DNA from: Candidatus Omnitrophota bacterium | GTDB taxonomy: Bacteria > Omnitrophota > Gorgyraeia > Gygaellales > Profunditerraquicolaceae | Assembly (NCBI GenBank): GCA_023247875.1 | Contig: JAHFFQ010000042.1 | Coordinates: 2,622 to 10,163, forward strand | Direction: 5' to 3' | Length of the DNA stretch: 7,542 bases | Shown here: one piece after another, positions 5,305-7,542 of the stretch | How positions within the stretch are numbered: the first letter of the stretch is position 1 | Layout of the letters: each line of letters opens with the position of its first letter | Notes under the pieces: model-generated | The model's database searches: none | What the model saw: only the letters and a program-made list of their open reading frames with translations | What the model was told of the DNA's origin: nothing | Position numbers and translations under genes: made by a program

Positions 5305-7203
5305 ATGGATGATTTTGATGTAATTGTGATCGGCGCAGGACACGCAGGCATCGAGGCGGCCTTAGCGAGTAGCCGCCTGGGCGTAAAAACCCTGATGCTT
5401 ACCTTAGATATTAACTCTATCGGCAGGATGAGCTGTAACCCGGCTATCGGCGGGGTGGGTAAGGGGCAGTTGGTAAAAGAAATTGACGCCTTAGGCGGCC
5501 AGATGGCACGCGCAGCAGATTCTTGCGCCATACAATTCCGTATTCTCAATTCTTCCAAAGGCGCAGCCGTCCAATCATCGCGGGCGCAGATCGATATGCG
5601 CAAATACAGCCGGTATATGCGAAAGTTCCTTTTGCGTCAAAAGCATCTTGTGATAAAGGAAGCCGAAATAAAGGAGCTAATAGTTGAAGGCGGAAAAGTT
5701 TCGGGCGTGGTTACAGATAAAGGGGAGATTCGTTCTCAATGCGTGATTGTCTGCCCGGGTACTTTCCTGGACGGGGTTATCCATGTGGGCTTAAAGCATT
5801 TCAGCGCAGGCAGGATCAATGAGAAAGCCGCAGTTAAGCTGGCGGATAATTTAAAAAAGCTGGGCTTTAGCACCTTGCGTTTTAAAACCGGCACCTGCAT
5901 GCGCATTGACAAGAAAACGATAGATTTCTCCGGGTTTATAAAACAGGAGGGGGACGCTAGGCTTAAGCCCTTCTCATTCTCATCCGGAAAGATAAAACAG
6001 AGACAAATTCCCTGCTATATAACCTATACCAACAAAAAGACCCACGATATAATCCGGGCCAACCTTACGCGTTCCCCGCTTTATGCCGGGATAATCAAGG
6101 CAACGGGGGTGAGGTATTGCCCATCCATTGAAGATAAGGTGGTCAAATTCGGGGACAAGGAACGGCACCAGGTATTCCTTGAGCCTGAAGGCCTGGATGT
6201 TAACGAGGTTTATCCTAACGGTATCTCTACCAGCCTGCCCGAGGATGTGCAGCTTGAAGTCCTGCATTCCATTAGCGGGTTAGAAAAGGCCAAGGTCATT
6301 CGATTCGGCTATGGTATTGAGCATACCGTGGTTGACCCTACCCAGCTTTATCCGACCCTGGAAACAAAGCTCATCAAAAACCTTTATCTTGCCGGACAGA
6401 TTAACGGTACAACGGGTTATGAGGAAGCAGCGGCTCAAGGCTTGATCGCCGGGATCAATGCCGCGCTTCGTATCAAGAATAAAGAGCCGTTTATTTTAGA
6501 CCGCTCAACCAGCTATATCGGCGTATTGATCGATGACCTGACTACCAAGGGGACGCAAGAGCCCTATCGCATGTTCACATCGCGCGTGGAATACCGGCTG
6601 GTAATCCGCGAGGATAATGCCGATTTGCGTTTGAGTAAAATAGGTTTTGATCTGGGGCTCTTAAGCGCCAAGGAGTACCGCAGGGTCCAGGAAAAAGATG
6701 AAGGTATTAAGCAGGGGCTGGCTTTCCTGAAGAAAACCCGGGTTAAACCGGATAAGAAAATTAATGAGGAATTGACCCGGATTAATTCCGCTCCCCTGAA
6801 AAAGCCGGTGGCTTTGGAAGACCTGTTGAAGCGGCCGCAGGTAATGATCAAAGACCTGAAAAGCATACATAAGATAAAACTGAATATACCCGAATCCGCT
6901 TGGCAGCAGGTTGAAATAGAGGTAAAATATTCCGGGTTTATCCAGCGGCAGCTTAAGGATGTGGAGAAATTCAAGCATTTGGAGAAGATAAAACTGCCGG
7001 TTGATTTTGATTACAGCGGTTTAGGCGGGATATCCCGGGAGATAAGGGAGAAGCTGGTTAAATTTAGGCCGCTTAACCTGGGTCAGGCCTCGCGTATTTC
7101 CGGGGTGACACCCGCGGCGATTTCCCTGCTTATGGTCTATCTAAGGAAGGCGCATGGCTTTGGCAAAATGAAGCCAAACCATGGCCCTCTGGCCAATGGA
7201 TAA
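5305..7203 (+). CDS. mnmG: tRNA uridine-5-carboxymethylaminomethyl(34) synthesis enzyme MnmG
   Basis: MnmG (GidA) is the FAD protein that works with the GTPase MnmE to place aminomethyl or carboxymethylaminomethyl groups on C5 of wobble uridine 34 in certain tRNAs, using methylene-tetrahydrofolate. The 632 residues match E. coli MnmG (629). Visible motifs are the FAD-binding G10-A-G12-H-A-G15, SCNPAIGGVGKGQ with C44, GTFLDG at 152-157, YCPSIEDK with C272, AGQINGTTGYEEA from 363, and TTKGTQEPYRMFTSR from about 413. The C-terminal helical region ends near LGQASRISGVTPAA...LMVYLRK, the MnmE and tRNA contact part. C44 and C272 correspond to E. coli C47 and C277. ATG 5305 is chosen because homologues start just before DVIVIGAGHAG; an in-frame TTG at 5281 lies inside the right REP palindrome. 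No Shine-Dalgarno is seen before 5305, which is odd. It overlaps the next gene by 8 bp. Confidence 0.97.
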   Translation: MDDFDVIVIGAGHAGIEAALASSRLGVKTLMLTLDINSIGRMSCNPAIGGVGKGQLVKEIDALGGQMARAADSCAIQFRILNSSKGAAVQSSRAQIDMRKYSRYMRKFLLRQKHLVIKEAEIKELIVEGGKVSGVVTDKGEIRSQCVIVCPGTFLDGVIHVGLKHFSAGRINEKAAVKLADNLKKLGFSTLRFKTGTCMRIDKKTIDFSGFIKQEGDARLKPFSFSSGKIKQRQIPCYITYTNKKTHDIIRANLTRSPLYAGIIKATGVRYCPSIEDKVVKFGDKERHQVFLEPEGLDVNEVYPNGISTSLPEDVQLEVLHSISGLEKAKVIRFGYGIEHTVVDPTQLYPTLETKLIKNLYLAGQINGTTGYEEAAAQGLIAGINAALRIKNKEPFILDRSTSYIGVLIDDLTTKGTQEPYRMFTSRVEYRLVIREDNADLRLSKIGFDLGLLSAKEYRRVQEKDEGIKQGLAFLKKTRVKPDKKINEELTRINSAPLKKPVALEDLLKRPQVMIKDLKSIHKIKLNIPESAWQQVEIEVKYSGFIQRQLKDVEKFKHLEKIKLPVDFDYSGLGGISREIREKLVKFRPLNLGQASRISGVTPAAISLLMVYLRKAHGFGKMKPNHGPLANG

Positions 7204-7542
7204 GAATAACAATTATTCGGCCCTGAAGAAATTTGCTCAAGCCCAAGGCATTGATCTTTTCGGCGTCGCCGATATCAGCAAAATAAAGAATGAAATCCGG
7301 CTTTCTCCAAAAACCCTGCAAAACCTGGACAGGGCTGTTTGCCTGGGGGTGATGCTTTCGCATGCCGCTCTTTCCGAGATAGAGGACGCGCCCACCAAAT
7401 TATATTTTCACCACTACCGCACGGTAAATAATTTCCTGGACCAGGCAGCTTTGAAGTTGTGCAACTTTATCCAGAAAAAGGGTTATTCCGCTTTAGCGAT
7501 CCCTGCTTCGCAGATCGTGGATTGGGAGAAGCAGAGCGGCCA
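7196..7542 (+). CDS. QueG-like 4Fe-4S double-cluster protein, N-terminal part (runs off window)
   Basis: From ATG 7196 the frame stays open to the window edge (115 full codons). It reads as the N-terminus of proteins usually annotated as epoxyqueuosine reductase-like, 4Fe-4S double-cluster-binding. Family-like blocks are KFAQAQGIDLFGVADISKI (about 12-30), KLYFHHYRTVNNFLDQAAL (about 72-90) and KGYSALAIPASQIVDWEKQSG at the end. The cobalamin-binding and ferredoxin-type cysteine regions would lie beyond the edge, so function cannot be confirmed. True QueG shows an MxYM-type motif near the N-terminus that I do not find here, so this may be a paralogue with another role. The start overlaps the mnmG stop by 8 bp, indicating translational coupling. 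An in-frame ATG at 7181 would add five residues; neither start has a clear Shine-Dalgarno. Confidence 0.8.
   Translation, partial: MDKNNNYSALKKFAQAQGIDLFGVADISKIKNEIRLSPKTLQNLDRAVCLGVMLSHAALSEIEDAPTKLYFHHYRTVNNFLDQAALKLCNFIQKKGYSALAIPASQIVDWEKQSG

Noticed and set aside
5106..5312. + strand open frame across the RAYT start and the right palindrome
   Set aside because: It overlaps the well-supported transposase in antisense, spans the repeat, and has no domain pattern or ribosome site.

Overview
The window holds five protein-coding genes plus one small mobile-type unit, packed as in a bacterial chromosome. All the chromosomal genes read on the + strand; only the transposase-like gene reads on the - strand. 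The content is a membrane-anchored coiled-coil protein, a LacI-type regulator, a single-subunit adenosylcobalamin-dependent (class II) ribonucleotide reductase with a TSCPD tail, MnmG, and the start of a QueG-like iron-sulfur protein. This suits an uncultured, probably Gram-negative, anaerobic or oxygen-variable bacterium. Protein style and the REP-flanked RAYT gene make Candidatus Omnitrophota or a similar phylum my best guess, but this is an inference from style and not demonstrated.

Layout: 10-1167 encodes an unnamed membrane/coiled-coil/beta-domain protein, followed after 23 bp by a complete LacI-family regulator (1191-2216). The 188-bp gap at 2217-2404 is the richest regulatory stretch. 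It holds two 16-bp sites resembling NrdR boxes (starts 32 bp apart), then a near-consensus sigma70 promoter with 17-bp spacing and an extended -10. Two back-to-back hairpins follow, the second running into the Shine-Dalgarno sequence of nrdJ (2405-4699).

Immediately after the nrdJ stop comes a RAYT-type (REP-associated tyrosine, HUH/Y1) transposase gene on the - strand (4737-5207). It is bracketed by a matched pair of inverted imperfect palindromes (4704-4737 and 5262-5294). The unit fills almost exactly the space between the nrdJ stop and the mnmG start; without it the two genes would lie about 14 bp apart. A good outward-facing promoter lies inside the unit over the start of the transposase gene and points at mnmG.

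mnmG (5305-7203) makes the FAD subunit of the MnmE-MnmG enzyme that modifies wobble uridine 34 in tRNA. It overlaps by 8 bp the start of a QueG-like Fe-S protein gene that runs off the window end. The genes form no single pathway: DNA-precursor synthesis sits next to tRNA modification and two genes of unknown target. I see no tRNA, rRNA, CRISPR array, or convincing Rho-independent terminator. The points most worth following are the nrdJ control region and the effect of the RAYT unit on mnmG expression. I do not see a large undescribed multi-gene system here.
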